Position numbers and translations under genes: made by a program. From positions 5,287,670-5,351,669 of the forward strand of contig NZ_PGER01000001.1 in the NCBI RefSeq assembly GCF_002797935.1: a stretch of DNA of 64,000 nt, written 5' to 3'. The stretch comes from Flavobacterium sp. 1. Lineage in GTDB: Bacteria; Bacteroidota; Bacteroidia; Flavobacteriales; Flavobacteriaceae. Positions 8,957 through 18,382 of this stretch are shown piece after piece; positions within the stretch are counted from its first letter, which is position 1, and each line of letters opens with the position of its first letter. The notes beneath the pieces were generated by a model. The model saw only the letters and a program-made list of their open reading frames with translations, had not been told where the DNA came from and searched no databases.

Positions 8957-9457
8957 TCAATTTAATCGAAATATTTTTATCTCTTTATTGAAATCTATTT
9001 CGATAGAATCCTTGTAAACTTTTTTTACTGTTATACCTTCAGACTGCACATTTAGTTTTAGTTTATGCAGTTTTTTATCTATGTTTACTAATATTAGTAA
9101 TTCATCTTTTCGATCTTTAGAATTGATATAACCATGATAAGAAATCAGTGGCCAATTTAAAATTTCTACATGTTTAATTATTATTTTCTTTTTTATAATA
9201 GTGCTTTTAAAATGTGTGTTTTGAGCTAACGAAGAAGTAATTACGCCGCCTTCTTTGTTTAAAAAAGGGTCTCTATCAATATGATTGATAGAAAAAGTGT
9301 CTTTATTAATTTGATTTATTTTTAAATTTGAATTGTAATTTTTTGTATGATTTGTTTTTTTATCTAAAAAAAAATATTGCTTTAGAGTTTTTGATGCTAC
9401 TAAACCCCATACAGTCAAAACAATTAATATTAAAGCGACATTAATTTTCTTTTTCAT
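8957..9457 (-). CDS. PilP/GspC-like inner-membrane component of the T2SS-like machine
   Basis: The 166-residue protein has one N-terminal membrane helix (about 6-22), a low-complexity linker, RDPFL at 62-66 and a C-terminal beta-rich domain (about 100-166) ending in VKKVYKDSIEIDFN. That layout, including the short DPF motif before an HR-like domain, is what PilP and GspC share. They connect the inner-membrane platform to the secretin N-domains. It is the last gene of the minus-strand operon, 17 bases after the lipoprotein gene. The call rests on topology and motif, so moderate confidence. Confidence 0.6.
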   Translation of the reverse strand: MKKKINVALILIVLTVWGLVASKTLKQYFFLDKKTNHTKNYNSNLKINQINKDTFSINHIDRDPFLNKEGGVITSSLAQNTHFKSTIIKKKIIIKHVEILNWPLISYHGYINSKDRKDELLILVNIDKKLHKLKLNVQSEGITVKKVYKDSIEIDFNKEIKIFRLN

Positions 9458-9474
9458 TAGGTATTGAGAATTAT

Positions 9475-10431
9475 TTATTTTACTATAAATTTAAAAGGAG
9501 TACTATAGATACTTACGTTTCCTGCCAAATCAGTTGCTTTAATTCGCCAATAATAACTTCCAATTGCAGTGAAAGCTTTATCAAATGACGCTGTCGAAAC
9601 ATCATTTTTTTGGATTATAGTTGTAAAATTAATATCGTTTGAGAATTCTATTGTGTATGAAATGGGTGATTGAATAGCACCGACATCGGCTAGGATTGAC
9701 CAACTAAAATTAATTGTTTGGTTTGTTGTAAATGATGCATTTTGTATGGGAAGTGTATTGCTAGGTTGATTAGGATTAGTTCTGTCAACAGAAAATGTAT
9801 TTGAACTAAAAAGAGTTGCAGATGTCCCATTTACTCCTTTTACTTTCCATTTGTATTTAGCTTCTGCGCTTAAATTAGTGTTATTTATTATAAATGTTGG
9901 GTTCGTAATATTTGATTCCTGAAAAACAATAGTTTCTCCATTGGTTACATTTAATAATTCAAACTCGTAATAATCTGCCATCTTAAGTGCTTCCCAATTA
10001 CAAGTTAGAGTACTGCTTTTTGTATAATGATTATCTGCTGGATTTTTTAAAATTATTTTTTGGTTACCTAAATCAGTTGATTCGATTACAGAAAAATCAG
10101 CATGGAGAGAGTAGGAAGATTGATATGCAAAATTTTCGCCCCTTACTCTCCATTGGTATTCACCAGGAAGGAGAGAATACGTTAAATTTGTTTTAGTTAT
10201 TAATGAATCTAATATTTTTGTTTTATCTGTTTTGAAAATTTGTATGCGATATTTATCTGAGTCAGAAAGGCTATTCCATTTAAAATTGACAACATTACTT
10301 TCAATCTCTTCATAATCTTTTGGTGATATAAGTTCTATCATATTATTTGTTATGTCCTTTTCTAGTATATCATCACAGGAAAACAAAACTAATGCAATTG
10401 CTATTATTGAAACTCTATTTATTTTTTTCAT
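9475..10431 (-). CDS. Lipoprotein with fibronectin type III/Ig-like repeats in the T2SS-like operon
   Basis: The best start is the ATG at 10431, giving MKKINRVSIIAIALVLFSC, a clear lipoprotein signal with cysteine at residue 19. A longer frame to 10491 would bury this signal. The remaining 300 residues contain about three beta-sandwich modules with recurrent patterns such as KYRIQIFK, YEFELLN and YTIEFS, plus repeated W(R/K)V(R/K)G and WRIKA strands typical of FN3 repeats. It overlaps the PilO-like gene by 17 bases. It may be an outer-membrane accessory or pilotin-like factor, which is inference from position. Confidence 0.65.
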   Translation of the reverse strand: MKKINRVSIIAIALVLFSCDDILEKDITNNMIELISPKDYEEIESNVVNFKWNSLSDSDKYRIQIFKTDKTKILDSLITKTNLTYSLLPGEYQWRVRGENFAYQSSYSLHADFSVIESTDLGNQKIILKNPADNHYTKSSTLTCNWEALKMADYYEFELLNVTNGETIVFQESNITNPTFIINNTNLSAEAKYKWKVKGVNGTSATLFSSNTFSVDRTNPNQPSNTLPIQNASFTTNQTINFSWSILADVGAIQSPISYTIEFSNDINFTTIIQKNDVSTASFDKAFTAIGSYYWRIKATDLAGNVSIYSTPFKFIVK

Positions 10432-10939
10432 AATTTTGAAATATAATTTTAAAATGTAAAAGATCTGTTTTGTTGTTTTTTTTTGAGACATAGAAATGCA
10501 TATTTACAATTCTTGAATCACTAAAATTTTTCTCAAAATCGTATCCTAATTGTAATAATTGGTTAACATTACCGGTGACATCCAGTTGATTTGTGATAAT
10601 AGTATGGCTTTCATCTTTAAAAAGGTGTATCGGCTCTAATACATTAATGGACACTTTAGGGTGTCTTTTTGCTGTAAAGTTTACAATTTCTTGCTGTATT
10701 ACCTCTTTTGACACTCCCTCTTTACCTATTAGCCTGTCTAAATAAGCCACCTCTTTGGCCAAATTGCTTGAATTATTAGCTTTTTTATTTACATCTTCAA
10801 TTTTTTCTGATAAAGCATTATGTTCTTTTATTACTTGAATTAATGTACTAAATGACCTTTTGTATGCTGTTATCGCAATTATAAAAGTCAAAAGTAGTAA
10901 CGCTAGAAATTTTTTCTTAAAGGAATATTTTTCAAACAT
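10415..10939 (-). CDS. PilO/GspM-like assembly platform protein
   Basis: The 174-residue product has a short cytoplasmic start, one membrane helix (about 11-26), a coiled-coil segment (about 35-70) and a C-terminal ferredoxin-like region (about 100-170). This is the architecture of PilO and GspM. The family forms the inner-membrane platform with PilN/GspL. It overlaps the L-like gene upstream by 8 bases. Sequence identity to named members cannot be judged here, so the assignment uses size, topology and position between the L-like and C-like genes. Confidence 0.62.
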   Translation of the reverse strand: MFEKYSFKKKFLALLLLTFIIAITAYKRSFSTLIQVIKEHNALSEKIEDVNKKANNSSNLAKEVAYLDRLIGKEGVSKEVIQQEIVNFTAKRHPKVSINVLEPIHLFKDESHTIITNQLDVTGNVNQLLQLGYDFEKNFSDSRIVNMHFYVSKKNNKTDLLHFKIIFQNYEKNK

Positions 10940-12119
10940 TTTTTATTGTGATTTTTATTTCAAATTGAGATTTGTTTTTTTTGTCTTTTTTCAAACTAAT
11001 AATTTCAAAATTTCCCAACCAATTCATTTTTTTTAGACTTTCCATCCAAGTGTTAAATGAAGATTCATTAAAAGTTTCTCCTTTTACATTTATGGTGTTA
11101 GAGTCAAAAATTAATTTTTGGTTTGCTTTTGATTCCTTGGTTAGGGGAGTTATTTCTAAAACGGTTAATGAGACATCTCGCGGAACTATTTTAATGATTT
11201 CATAAGAATAGAAGGATAGGAATTTTGAAGATGAGAAGCCTGATTCTAACAGTATTTTTTCTTTATTTTCTTTTTGTTTTTCTAAATCTAATGTTTGCTG
11301 ATAGTTTTTATCGGTATATATATTTTGAATATTCAGAGCTGTGTTTTTGGATGTATAATATTGAATTAAAAAGAAACTTATCAAAAGCGAAATCAAGAAA
11401 CCAACTAGTATTGAGATTCCAAAATATTTAAAAGCTTTCTTGTATATAATTTCGTCTGTATTTAATGTTTCAATTTTTGTTTTTGAAATTTCTTTAGATT
11501 TTATAAAAAAATCAATTACTGTAGCATATAAAGGCAAGTATATGTTAGAGATAGTTTCGTTTCCAATTATGTAATTCTCTTTTTTGGTAAAATCAGTTTG
11601 TTTTACAAATTTATGTAGTTTGCTATTTTTGAATTCTAATAGTAAATCATTTGAAAGTATTACTTCTTTTTTTATTGAATTAATCAATATTGCTGAAATG
11701 AATGACCCTAAATAGATATCAATTATTTGAAAATTATTTTTTTTGAATTTTGAGAGAGTATCGATTATAATATTTTTTCTGCTGAAGCTTATAAAATCAA
11801 TGTTTAAGCCTTTTAAGCTTATGTGATATATAGAGTTTAAATCAATGTTTTTATACCAACTTACATCAGCTTCATTGTTGAAATCAATAGCCTTGTTTAA
11901 TACGCCCTTTCCGTCAATAAATAAAAGTAACGGTAAATTTGGATCTACATTTTTTTTAAGGTCCTCAAATTCTGTAAATGAAGCCATAGAAACAATCGTT
12001 ACTTTATTTCCCTTTTTTTTAACTGTTAAAACATGATAAAGCTCTTCATTATCTTTTTTAATGATTCCTATAACGTGTAATTCGTTAATTTGTATTATTT
12101 TAGATAGAACTGTAATCAT
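10932..12119 (-). CDS. GspL-like (PilM-PilN fusion-like) platform protein
   Basis: The 395-residue protein has a cytoplasmic part of about 230 residues resembling the actin-like PilM/GspL fold, then a membrane helix near 232-255 (YFGISILVGFLISLLISFF). A coiled coil and a periplasmic PilN-like domain follow, containing SLTVLEITPL and INVKGETFNESSF. GspL combines these two units in one chain and recruits the secretion ATPase. Its start touches the secretin stop (shared base 12119), so expression is coupled. Function is inferred from architecture and neighbours. Confidence 0.65.
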   Translation of the reverse strand: MITVLSKIIQINELHVIGIIKKDNEELYHVLTVKKKGNKVTIVSMASFTEFEDLKKNVDPNLPLLLFIDGKGVLNKAIDFNNEADVSWYKNIDLNSIYHISLKGLNIDFISFSRKNIIIDTLSKFKKNNFQIIDIYLGSFISAILINSIKKEVILSNDLLLEFKNSKLHKFVKQTDFTKKENYIIGNETISNIYLPLYATVIDFFIKSKEISKTKIETLNTDEIIYKKAFKYFGISILVGFLISLLISFFLIQYYTSKNTALNIQNIYTDKNYQQTLDLEKQKENKEKILLESGFSSSKFLSFYSYEIIKIVPRDVSLTVLEITPLTKESKANQKLIFDSNTINVKGETFNESSFNTWMESLKKMNWLGNFEIISLKKDKKNKSQFEIKITIKNV

Positions 12120-14044
12120 TAATATACTACTGTTGGTTTAATAAATAGATGCAATTTTGACGTGCTTTTTCCTTTTTGTCTGCTGCTAAAAAACCATTTA
12201 ATGATTGGTATTCTTGAAATTACAGGTGTTCCCGTTCCAGAATTCTCTTTCTTTAATTCGTCTAAACCTCCTAATAAAATCATTTCGTTATTTTTCACCC
12301 TAACTAGGGATTCGAATTTTTGTGTAGCTTTTCCAGGAGGAGCATCTTCACCTGCTCTGGCTAAAAAGGAGCTTTTTTCAACAACTATGGTTAAAGTCAC
12401 ATTTTCATCAGTTGACACAAACGGTTTAATTGATAGGCTTAGATTGGCATCTGTAGATTTCCAAACACCAGAGTTTAAAACATCGTTTCCAATATTATTG
12501 TTAATTAATCTATTAGTCTGTTCAAAATAATAGCTGGTTTCTCCAATTGACAATTTTGCTTCATGACCACTTATAGTTGCTATTTTGGGAGTTGATTCTA
12601 CATTAATTATGGAATTATTCTCGAGTAATTTTAAATTAGCATAAAAGGATTCGGCTACTTTGCCTAATTTAAAAATTCCAAAACCGTTAAAAGCATCAAT
12701 TAGAGAATTTATAGAAGATCCATTTACAACGACATCAGCAGTTGGATTTGTAGATGGAAATATTGTGCCACCAGTAACTGCTTTATTTAATTTGTCTATT
12801 CCGATCTTCATTCCAGTTTGAATAGAATATGATTTATTATACTGAACAATAATTACCTCAATTTGAACCATAGGAACAACTTTGTCTATTTGTTTTATGT
12901 ATAATTTTAATTCATCAACAGTATTCTTTGATCCAGAAACTATTAATCCGTTCAATTCTGTAAACTCTTTTATCTCTAATTTGTCGGAAAAAACTTTTGG
13001 TAAAGAACCAAGAACTAGTTCTATAGATCTATTTTCCATCTGTATTAGTTCAGTCACTCTTAATCCTTCTGCAATTTGCTCTCCTATTAAATAAAATTCT
13101 CCTTGTTTTTTGAAAGTGTATTTTTTTCCTTCAAGGATTTGTTCCAAAAGATCGTCAAATGTTATATTTTCTACAGAAAGCGTGATTTTTTCATTTTCAG
13201 GTTTGTTATAAAAAAAATAATTGATTTTTAGTTTTTCTGCTGCTTCGGTTATTAGATCCGCGACATCAGCGGCATATGCTTTTATGGTTAATAGTCCATT
13301 TTTGCTGGCTGAAACATCATAATACCCTGGGAGACCCACGGCAGCTTTTGGCTGTTTGGCTTTTAAATTAGAATTGTTACTTGTTAAATTTGCCGTTGAT
13401 TCTGTGTTGTTTTTTTCAATATAATAAATTCCATCATCATCCTTTGCTGCTAATAGATTATTTGACTTTGCAATCATTTGTATTACTTGGTCAAATGGGC
13501 GATTTAATATATAGGAGGAAACGGTTATGTTTCTGATGGTTGGGGCCAAGATCAAATTCTTACTTGTTTTGTCTATAATTGTTTTAATAACGGACGATAA
13601 AGTGTCATTTTCCAATTTAACGGATAAGAAATCATTTAGCGGATTATATGTGACATCGATTATTTTAGCAGTTTTTTTTTGGACAATAACTCTTTCAATT
13701 CTTTTGTTGAAAATAATAATGTTATTTCTAAAAGTTACTTCGAGATCATATTTTTGCACTAAATGTATAAATACGTCTTTAACTTTTACATCAAAAAAAT
13801 TATTGGACACCATTTGATTTAGACTCTGATCTACATCAACATTTAATTGATGATCTTCTGAGATAGTAGAAATAAAGTCATGAAGTGTAAGTCCATTTAT
13901 ATCTATTTTTATTGATTCGTCAAGTCCTTTATTTTGTGCTGACATTGCATCAAAATTCTTAACTAATTCATTTATATCTTGTTGAGCTATAATAGTATTT
14001 GTGAAAAATAAACCAATTAGAACGTAAATAATTTGTTTGAACAT
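12119..14044 (-). CDS. Secretin (GspD/PilQ family) outer-membrane channel
   Basis: The 641-residue protein begins with a signal peptide (FKQIIYVLIGLFFTNTIIAQ). It has repeated N-domains: a first region with LHDFISTISEDHQLNVDV, then two more STN/N1-like modules. A secretin C-domain follows from about 430. The end contains NEMILLGGLDELKK and VISRIPIIKWFF, the secretin signature. Secretins form the outer-membrane gate for folded substrates or pili. The gene sits between the L-like and E genes, a single base from the ATPase gene. This is one of the firmest assignments in the operon. Confidence 0.9.
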   Translation of the reverse strand: MFKQIIYVLIGLFFTNTIIAQQDINELVKNFDAMSAQNKGLDESIKIDINGLTLHDFISTISEDHQLNVDVDQSLNQMVSNNFFDVKVKDVFIHLVQKYDLEVTFRNNIIIFNKRIERVIVQKKTAKIIDVTYNPLNDFLSVKLENDTLSSVIKTIIDKTSKNLILAPTIRNITVSSYILNRPFDQVIQMIAKSNNLLAAKDDDGIYYIEKNNTESTANLTSNNSNLKAKQPKAAVGLPGYYDVSASKNGLLTIKAYAADVADLITEAAEKLKINYFFYNKPENEKITLSVENITFDDLLEQILEGKKYTFKKQGEFYLIGEQIAEGLRVTELIQMENRSIELVLGSLPKVFSDKLEIKEFTELNGLIVSGSKNTVDELKLYIKQIDKVVPMVQIEVIIVQYNKSYSIQTGMKIGIDKLNKAVTGGTIFPSTNPTADVVVNGSSINSLIDAFNGFGIFKLGKVAESFYANLKLLENNSIINVESTPKIATISGHEAKLSIGETSYYFEQTNRLINNNIGNDVLNSGVWKSTDANLSLSIKPFVSTDENVTLTIVVEKSSFLARAGEDAPPGKATQKFESLVRVKNNEMILLGGLDELKKENSGTGTPVISRIPIIKWFFSSRQKGKSTSKLHLFIKPTVVY

Positions 14045-15448
14045 TTATATGTTTATTAAAATAGAATAAATTTCTTCTAGTGCCGTTTCTCCTTTTGATA
14101 AGATATCAAATGCCTTTTCTGACAATGATTTGTAGTTATCATTAGTATTAAATTGTTTTGATATAGTATTGTTTTTTATTGCTTCAACAATAGTATTTTC
14201 AATTGGTAAAACTTCATAAATAGCAGTACGGCCTTTATAGCCTGTATGATAACATTTGTTACAGCCTACACCCTTATAATAGTTGGATATTTCATAAGGA
14301 AATTGAAAATTACCAGGAAAATCACTTTTATTGCATTCAACCTCTTTCTTACAATCATTGCATAATTTTCTTATTAATCGTTGCGCTACCGAAAGATTTA
14401 AAGTCTCGGCAATCAAATAAGAGGGGACTCCCATATCAATTAATCTTGAGATTGTCCCTATTGCTGAATTGGTATGAATTGTCGATAAAACTAAATGACC
14501 TGTTAAGGAGGCTCTAATTGCCATTAAAGCTGTTTCTGAATCTCGAATTTCACCAAGCATAATCACATCGGGATCTTGTCGTAAAAATGATTTTAAGGCA
14601 GTCGAAAAAGTAAGCCCGATGTCTTCTTTTAATTGAACCTGATTGATTCCTTTTAGTGTATATTCAATTGGATCTTCTACTGTAACAATATTTCTTTTAC
14701 TATCATTGAGCAATCTCAGAGTAGCGTATAGCGTTGTTGTTTTTCCAGACCCGGTTGGTCCGCTTATTAAAATAATTCCATTTGGTTTTTTTACAGCTTC
14801 TAGATAGTTCTGTAATTCTTCTTGCTGAAGGCCTAGAGTATTCAAATCAATATTTGATGCATCTTGTCCTAACAAACGCATAACTATTTTCTCTCCAAAT
14901 AATGTTGGCAAAATGGAGACTCTTATGTCAAATGAATCGTTTGTAATTCTTCCGTCTTGCGGTAGGCGTTTTTCGGTAATGTTAAGCTTGGCTTTTATCT
15001 TTACTTTATTAACTAATTCAAGATAATTGTCTCTTTCAACTTTATATCGCTCGATTAATTGCCCATCAATTCTAAACCGAATTCTAGATGAATCTTCATA
15101 AATTTCAAAATGTATATCACTGCATTTTAGAGATTTTGCTTCTCCCAATAAATTTTCAAGAAAATCACCTTTATCAACATTAATTGATTTACTTGAATTA
15201 GTAAGCCGTTCTTTGCGATAATAAATGGATAATGCTTTTTCAATTTCTGATGAATCAAACGAGATTAATGATATGTTTTTTCCAATAAAAAGTTCTAATT
15301 CTTCTTTGGTATCCAGATTGTTATTTGATTCATCTATATAAAGTTCTAAACTAGAGTCAGACACAGTTTTTGGTAATACCCTATACTGATTTGCCAGGTC
15401 ATTGGACAAAATATGCTGATTTTCTGGATGAACAATTATAGTTTGCAT
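14045..15448 (-). CDS. GspE/PilB-type secretion ATPase
   Basis: The 467-residue protein has a short N-terminal domain, then the conserved CSDIHFE and RIRFRIDG segment, Walker A GPTGSGKTTT (near 228-238), the Asp box TVEDPIEY, Walker B DPDVIMLGEIRD and the His box LTGHLVLSTIHTN. Two CxxC pairs (CNDC and CNKC) form the tetracysteine zinc site typical of GspE/PilB. This ATPase powers pseudopilus assembly. It is flanked directly by the secretin and prepilin peptidase genes with no gaps, so co-expression is certain if the operon is active. Confidence 0.95.
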   Translation of the reverse strand: MQTIIVHPENQHILSNDLANQYRVLPKTVSDSSLELYIDESNNNLDTKEELELFIGKNISLISFDSSEIEKALSIYYRKERLTNSSKSINVDKGDFLENLLGEAKSLKCSDIHFEIYEDSSRIRFRIDGQLIERYKVERDNYLELVNKVKIKAKLNITEKRLPQDGRITNDSFDIRVSILPTLFGEKIVMRLLGQDASNIDLNTLGLQQEELQNYLEAVKKPNGIILISGPTGSGKTTTLYATLRLLNDSKRNIVTVEDPIEYTLKGINQVQLKEDIGLTFSTALKSFLRQDPDVIMLGEIRDSETALMAIRASLTGHLVLSTIHTNSAIGTISRLIDMGVPSYLIAETLNLSVAQRLIRKLCNDCKKEVECNKSDFPGNFQFPYEISNYYKGVGCNKCYHTGYKGRTAIYEVLPIENTIVEAIKNNTISKQFNTNDNYKSLSEKAFDILSKGETALEEIYSILINI

Positions 15449-15931
15449 TTATATTAAAGAGATTTTTGGGATGCTTAATAAACTATCCATTGCAAGAATT
15501 ATGAATAAAAATAATGCCGAAAATCCAGCTAGAGGAACCGTATCGTGTTTCATTTTTTTTCTCAATGTAAATTGCAGACAAATGGCAAAAAACATTGAAA
15601 GTATGAAAAAGAGAATGTAATTTTTATTATTGAAAAATGGGGTAATTGCGATATAAAACAACAAATCACCTAATCCAAAATAGTTTTGAAAAGGATTTAA
15701 AAAGCGTTTGTTTTTTAAACTCATATAGATGGTTAATATGCTCAGAGTTATTAGAAAAAAGCATATGTTTAGGAGCATGATTTTATTTGAAAGTTTATTT
15801 TCCTGTCTTATTATAAAATAGGATGACAAGAAAATCAGTAAAGGCAAAACCACATGAATTGCGCGGTATTTCCAATCTTGAAAAAACACAATTAGTAGAC
15901 AAAGTAATAAACCTGTAAAAATTATTTCCAA
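15449..15931 (-). CDS. Prepilin peptidase (A24 family, minimal form)
   Basis: The 160-residue integral membrane protein carries both catalytic aspartates of the A24 family: FQDWKYRAIH (Asp near 19, followed by the basic residues and an IH in place of the usual I-P/S) and YFGLGDLLF (GxGD motif, Asp near 89). It has about five to six membrane helices and lacks the N-terminal methyltransferase domain of full-length PilD/GspO. It would cleave the short leader peptides of the prepilins encoded nearby. It ends one base before the ATPase start codon. Confidence 0.85.
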   Translation of the reverse strand: MEIIFTGLLLCLLIVFFQDWKYRAIHVVLPLLIFLSSYFIIRQENKLSNKIMLLNICFFLITLSILTIYMSLKNKRFLNPFQNYFGLGDLLFYIAITPFFNNKNYILFFILSMFFAICLQFTLRKKMKHDTVPLAGFSALFLFIILAMDSLLSIPKISLI

Positions 15932-15932
15932 T

Positions 15933-16322
15933 TTATTCTTTTGTTACTTCTGTTAACATTTTCTTACTGTCAATTTCCCAAGTGTTAAAGATTCCATCTC
16001 CATCTAAATCTGAGGTTGCTGTTGCACGTGCTAAGAATGAATCATTTGAAGCTTCAACAATTTCAATTTTATATACCGCTTGACCACCTTCGTCAACTGT
16101 GAGTTCTGGTTCGAAACCAAGTTCTTCCAGATTACTTGAATATTTTGAATGTCTATAGAAATGACTTTTTTCCAGGCCGTAGACTTGATTAAGCATCGCT
16201 TGAGCTTCAATAGCTTTTGCTTGACCAATCACAGATGTTTGGTTAGGTAATACCATTAATAGCAGGATTCCAATGATACATAATACTATCAAAATTTCGG
16301 TTAGAGAATAGGCTTTAACCAT
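15933..16322 (-). CDS. Major pseudopilin, GspG-like
   Basis: The preferred start is the ATG at 16322, giving the leader MVKA followed by mature YSLTEILIVLCIIGILLL. It has the usual glutamate at mature position 5 and a hydrophobic helix. A longer frame reaches 16367. The remainder is a small globular domain containing DLDGDGIFNTWEID, an acidic loop like the calcium site of GspG. Leader MVKA is shared with the K-like gene at 19568. The gene lies one base from the prepilin peptidase gene and 75-119 bases after the F gene. Confidence 0.85.
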   Translation of the reverse strand: MVKAYSLTEILIVLCIIGILLLMVLPNQTSVIGQAKAIEAQAMLNQVYGLEKSHFYRHSKYSSNLEELGFEPELTVDEGGQAVYKIEIVEASNDSFLARATATSDLDGDGIFNTWEIDSKKMLTEVTKE

Positions 16323-16441
16323 TGCTCTTTTAGTATTTTGAAAGTTTATTTTAATGTTACTCAACATCTTTATCTTATTTTAGTCGTTAAAAATTGTTAA
16401 TTTTAATTTTGACAAAAATACAAATTGTAATTAAATTTTTG

Positions 16442-17554
16442 TTATTTATTTATTATTTTGCTTAAATCAAACATTGGAGCATACATAGAGACCATTATTA
16501 CCCCAACAATCACTCCAATTACTATTATAATCATAGGTTCTAAAATAACACCTATCATCTTGGTCTGATGGCTAATTTCTTCATTATATTGTTCAGTTAA
16601 TCTTTCGAACATCGTTTCAAGTTGATTCACTTGTTCAGCTACTTCCACCATAGAAACCATTTTACTTTCGAATACATTGTGTTTTTTTAAACTTTCATGT
16701 AAAGAAGCACCTCTTGTTATGTCTTCTTTTATTTCTTCAATAGCAACTTCAATAGGATAAAAACCTATCATTTTGGCAGTCAATGTCAAAGAATTTATTA
16801 ATGTTGTTTTGGAAGTGATTAATAAATTCATTGCTTGACAAAAGCGGGAAATATAAATTTTCCGAATCAAGTTTCCAAAATAGGGAGTTTTCAAAATTAT
16901 TTTTGTTGTAAATGCTCTGTAATTTTGATCTTTTTTTAATAGAGTATGTGTGGCGATTAATCCAATTATAACAGCTAATACAACCGTAAAAATTGCTCCT
17001 GAATGATTTGATAATTTTATAATAATCTGAGTACTTTTAGGTAGTTCATTTCCAAATTGTCTAAAAACAGAACTAAACATTGGAACTACTTTATTGAGCA
17101 TGAAATAAAGCACTAAAAAGGTGACCAGCATTACAATTGCAGGATATGTCAGCACAGAGATAATTTGCCTTTTCATCTGTATTTTTCTGTTGAAATATTT
17201 TTGTAATTCGGCTAAAACTTCTTCTAGTTTCCTGGTTTCTTCTCCTATTTGAATGCTGTAATATTCGTATGGGGAAAATTGATTTGTTTCTTTTATAGAT
17301 TCATAGATACTTCTTCCTTCTACAACTTTGTTCTTTAATTCAATGATTATTTCTTTTTCAAATTTATTGGAAGACTGGTTGCCTAATATTTCTAATGCTT
17401 TTTTAAAATCGACTCCAGATTTTAAAAGCATACTCAACTCCCTGTAGAATACTTCTTTTTGTTTATCTGAAAGAGATTTTGAAAACTGAAGATTAATACT
17501 TTCTATTTTAACTGGTTTTTTTTCAGATTTATATGTGCTTAAATCAAGACTCAT
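16442..17554 (-). CDS. GspF/PilC-type inner-membrane platform protein
   Basis: The 370-residue protein has two T2SSF repeats and three membrane segments: near 130-160 (LTYPAIVMLVTFLVLYFML), near 185-208, and at the C-terminus near 338-362 (LEPMIIIVIGVIVGVIMVSM). Conserved features include FYRELSMLLKSGVDFKKALE at the start of repeat one and FCQAMNLLITSKTTLINSL in repeat two. PilC/GspF proteins couple the ATPase to pilin assembly. It overlaps the J/H-like pseudopilin gene by 4 bases. Confidence 0.93.
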   Translation of the reverse strand: MSLDLSTYKSEKKPVKIESINLQFSKSLSDKQKEVFYRELSMLLKSGVDFKKALEILGNQSSNKFEKEIIIELKNKVVEGRSIYESIKETNQFSPYEYYSIQIGEETRKLEEVLAELQKYFNRKIQMKRQIISVLTYPAIVMLVTFLVLYFMLNKVVPMFSSVFRQFGNELPKSTQIIIKLSNHSGAIFTVVLAVIIGLIATHTLLKKDQNYRAFTTKIILKTPYFGNLIRKIYISRFCQAMNLLITSKTTLINSLTLTAKMIGFYPIEVAIEEIKEDITRGASLHESLKKHNVFESKMVSMVEVAEQVNQLETMFERLTEQYNEEISHQTKMIGVILEPMIIIVIGVIVGVIMVSMYAPMFDLSKIINK

Positions 17555-18042
17555 TTTTCGTTATTTTCTTTTAATAATAATTCATTTGCATAAATGCGTT
17601 TGTAGAATTTCAAGTCCATTTTGTTTTCATTTATTTCTATATTGAATTTTAATTTTTGAAAAACAAATTGTTCCGATTTACTTTTTACTGTATCAATATG
17701 TATTTGATTTAGCTTTATTTTAAATGTGTCAATAAATATTTCATTACTTCTCAAAGCATAATCTTCCAGAAAACTGTATTTTATGCTTTCACCTGAATAA
17801 CTTTTAAATGTAATTTCATTGTCAAGAATATTCATCTTTTCATTTTCAAAAATATCCTTGTTGATGCTATATGTAAGTCTATTTATATCACAGATTAACT
17901 CATTTTGATTTTTGTAATCCATCATCCTTTCTGTTACAATAGAAAAAACGACAAAAATTATACTCATAATGATAGCCGTTATGACCATGCCAACAATAGC
18001 TTCTACTATGGAAAAGGCAGATGCCATTTTTTTGTTATTCAT
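17551..18042 (-). CDS. Minor pseudopilin, GspJ/GspH-like
   Basis: The ATG at 18042 overlaps the preceding stop as ATGAATAA. A further ATG at 18027 gives a four-residue leader, MASA. The mature N-terminus is FSIVEAIVGMVITAIIMSII, with Glu at position 5 as required for assembly. The rest (about 145 residues) is beta-rich without close resemblance that I can name. Its size fits a minor pseudopilin J or H. It is followed with overlap by the F gene. Confidence 0.75.
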   Translation of the reverse strand: MNNKKMASAFSIVEAIVGMVITAIIMSIIFVVFSIVTERMMDYKNQNELICDINRLTYSINKDIFENEKMNILDNEITFKSYSGESIKYSFLEDYALRSNEIFIDTFKIKLNQIHIDTVKSKSEQFVFQKLKFNIEINENKMDLKFYKRIYANELLLKENNEK

Positions 18043-18382
18043 GATTATTTTGAATATAAAAACTTTTTTCAAATTCAAACTGTGTACTGTCTTTAAAACG
18101 GATGGTTGTTTTTTTTAAATTTTCATTGACGTATTCTTCTTCAACTGATAAATTTTCCTCTTCGTTTTCATTTAGTAATGAGTCACTTTTTATTTGTGAT
18201 AAAAAGAATAATTCATTTACTTTATTTTGGGTATTATAGAATTTTGCAGATGTTCTTGGTGTAAATACTGCGGCAAAAATCATAATAGTGAAATAAAAAC
18301 AAATTGAAATGATAGTCAATGCAATGACCGATTCCAATATCGAATTTGCTTTTAGGCTATAGTACTTTTTTAATGATGCCAT
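18035..18382 (-). CDS. Minor pseudopilin, GspI-like
   Basis: Beginning at the ATG at 18382 the leader MASLKKYYSLKA precedes NSILESVIALTIISICFYF, a prepilin helix with Glu at mature position 5. The total is about 115 residues, a usual size for GspI. A longer frame begins at 18445. The remainder is acidic and short. The gene overlaps the K-like gene upstream and the J/H-like gene downstream, matching the I-J-K clustering of T2SS minor pseudopilins. Confidence 0.7.
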   Translation of the reverse strand: MASLKKYYSLKANSILESVIALTIISICFYFTIMIFAAVFTPRTSAKFYNTQNKVNELFFLSQIKSDSLLNENEEENLSVEEEYVNENLKKTTIRFKDSTQFEFEKSFYIQNNHE

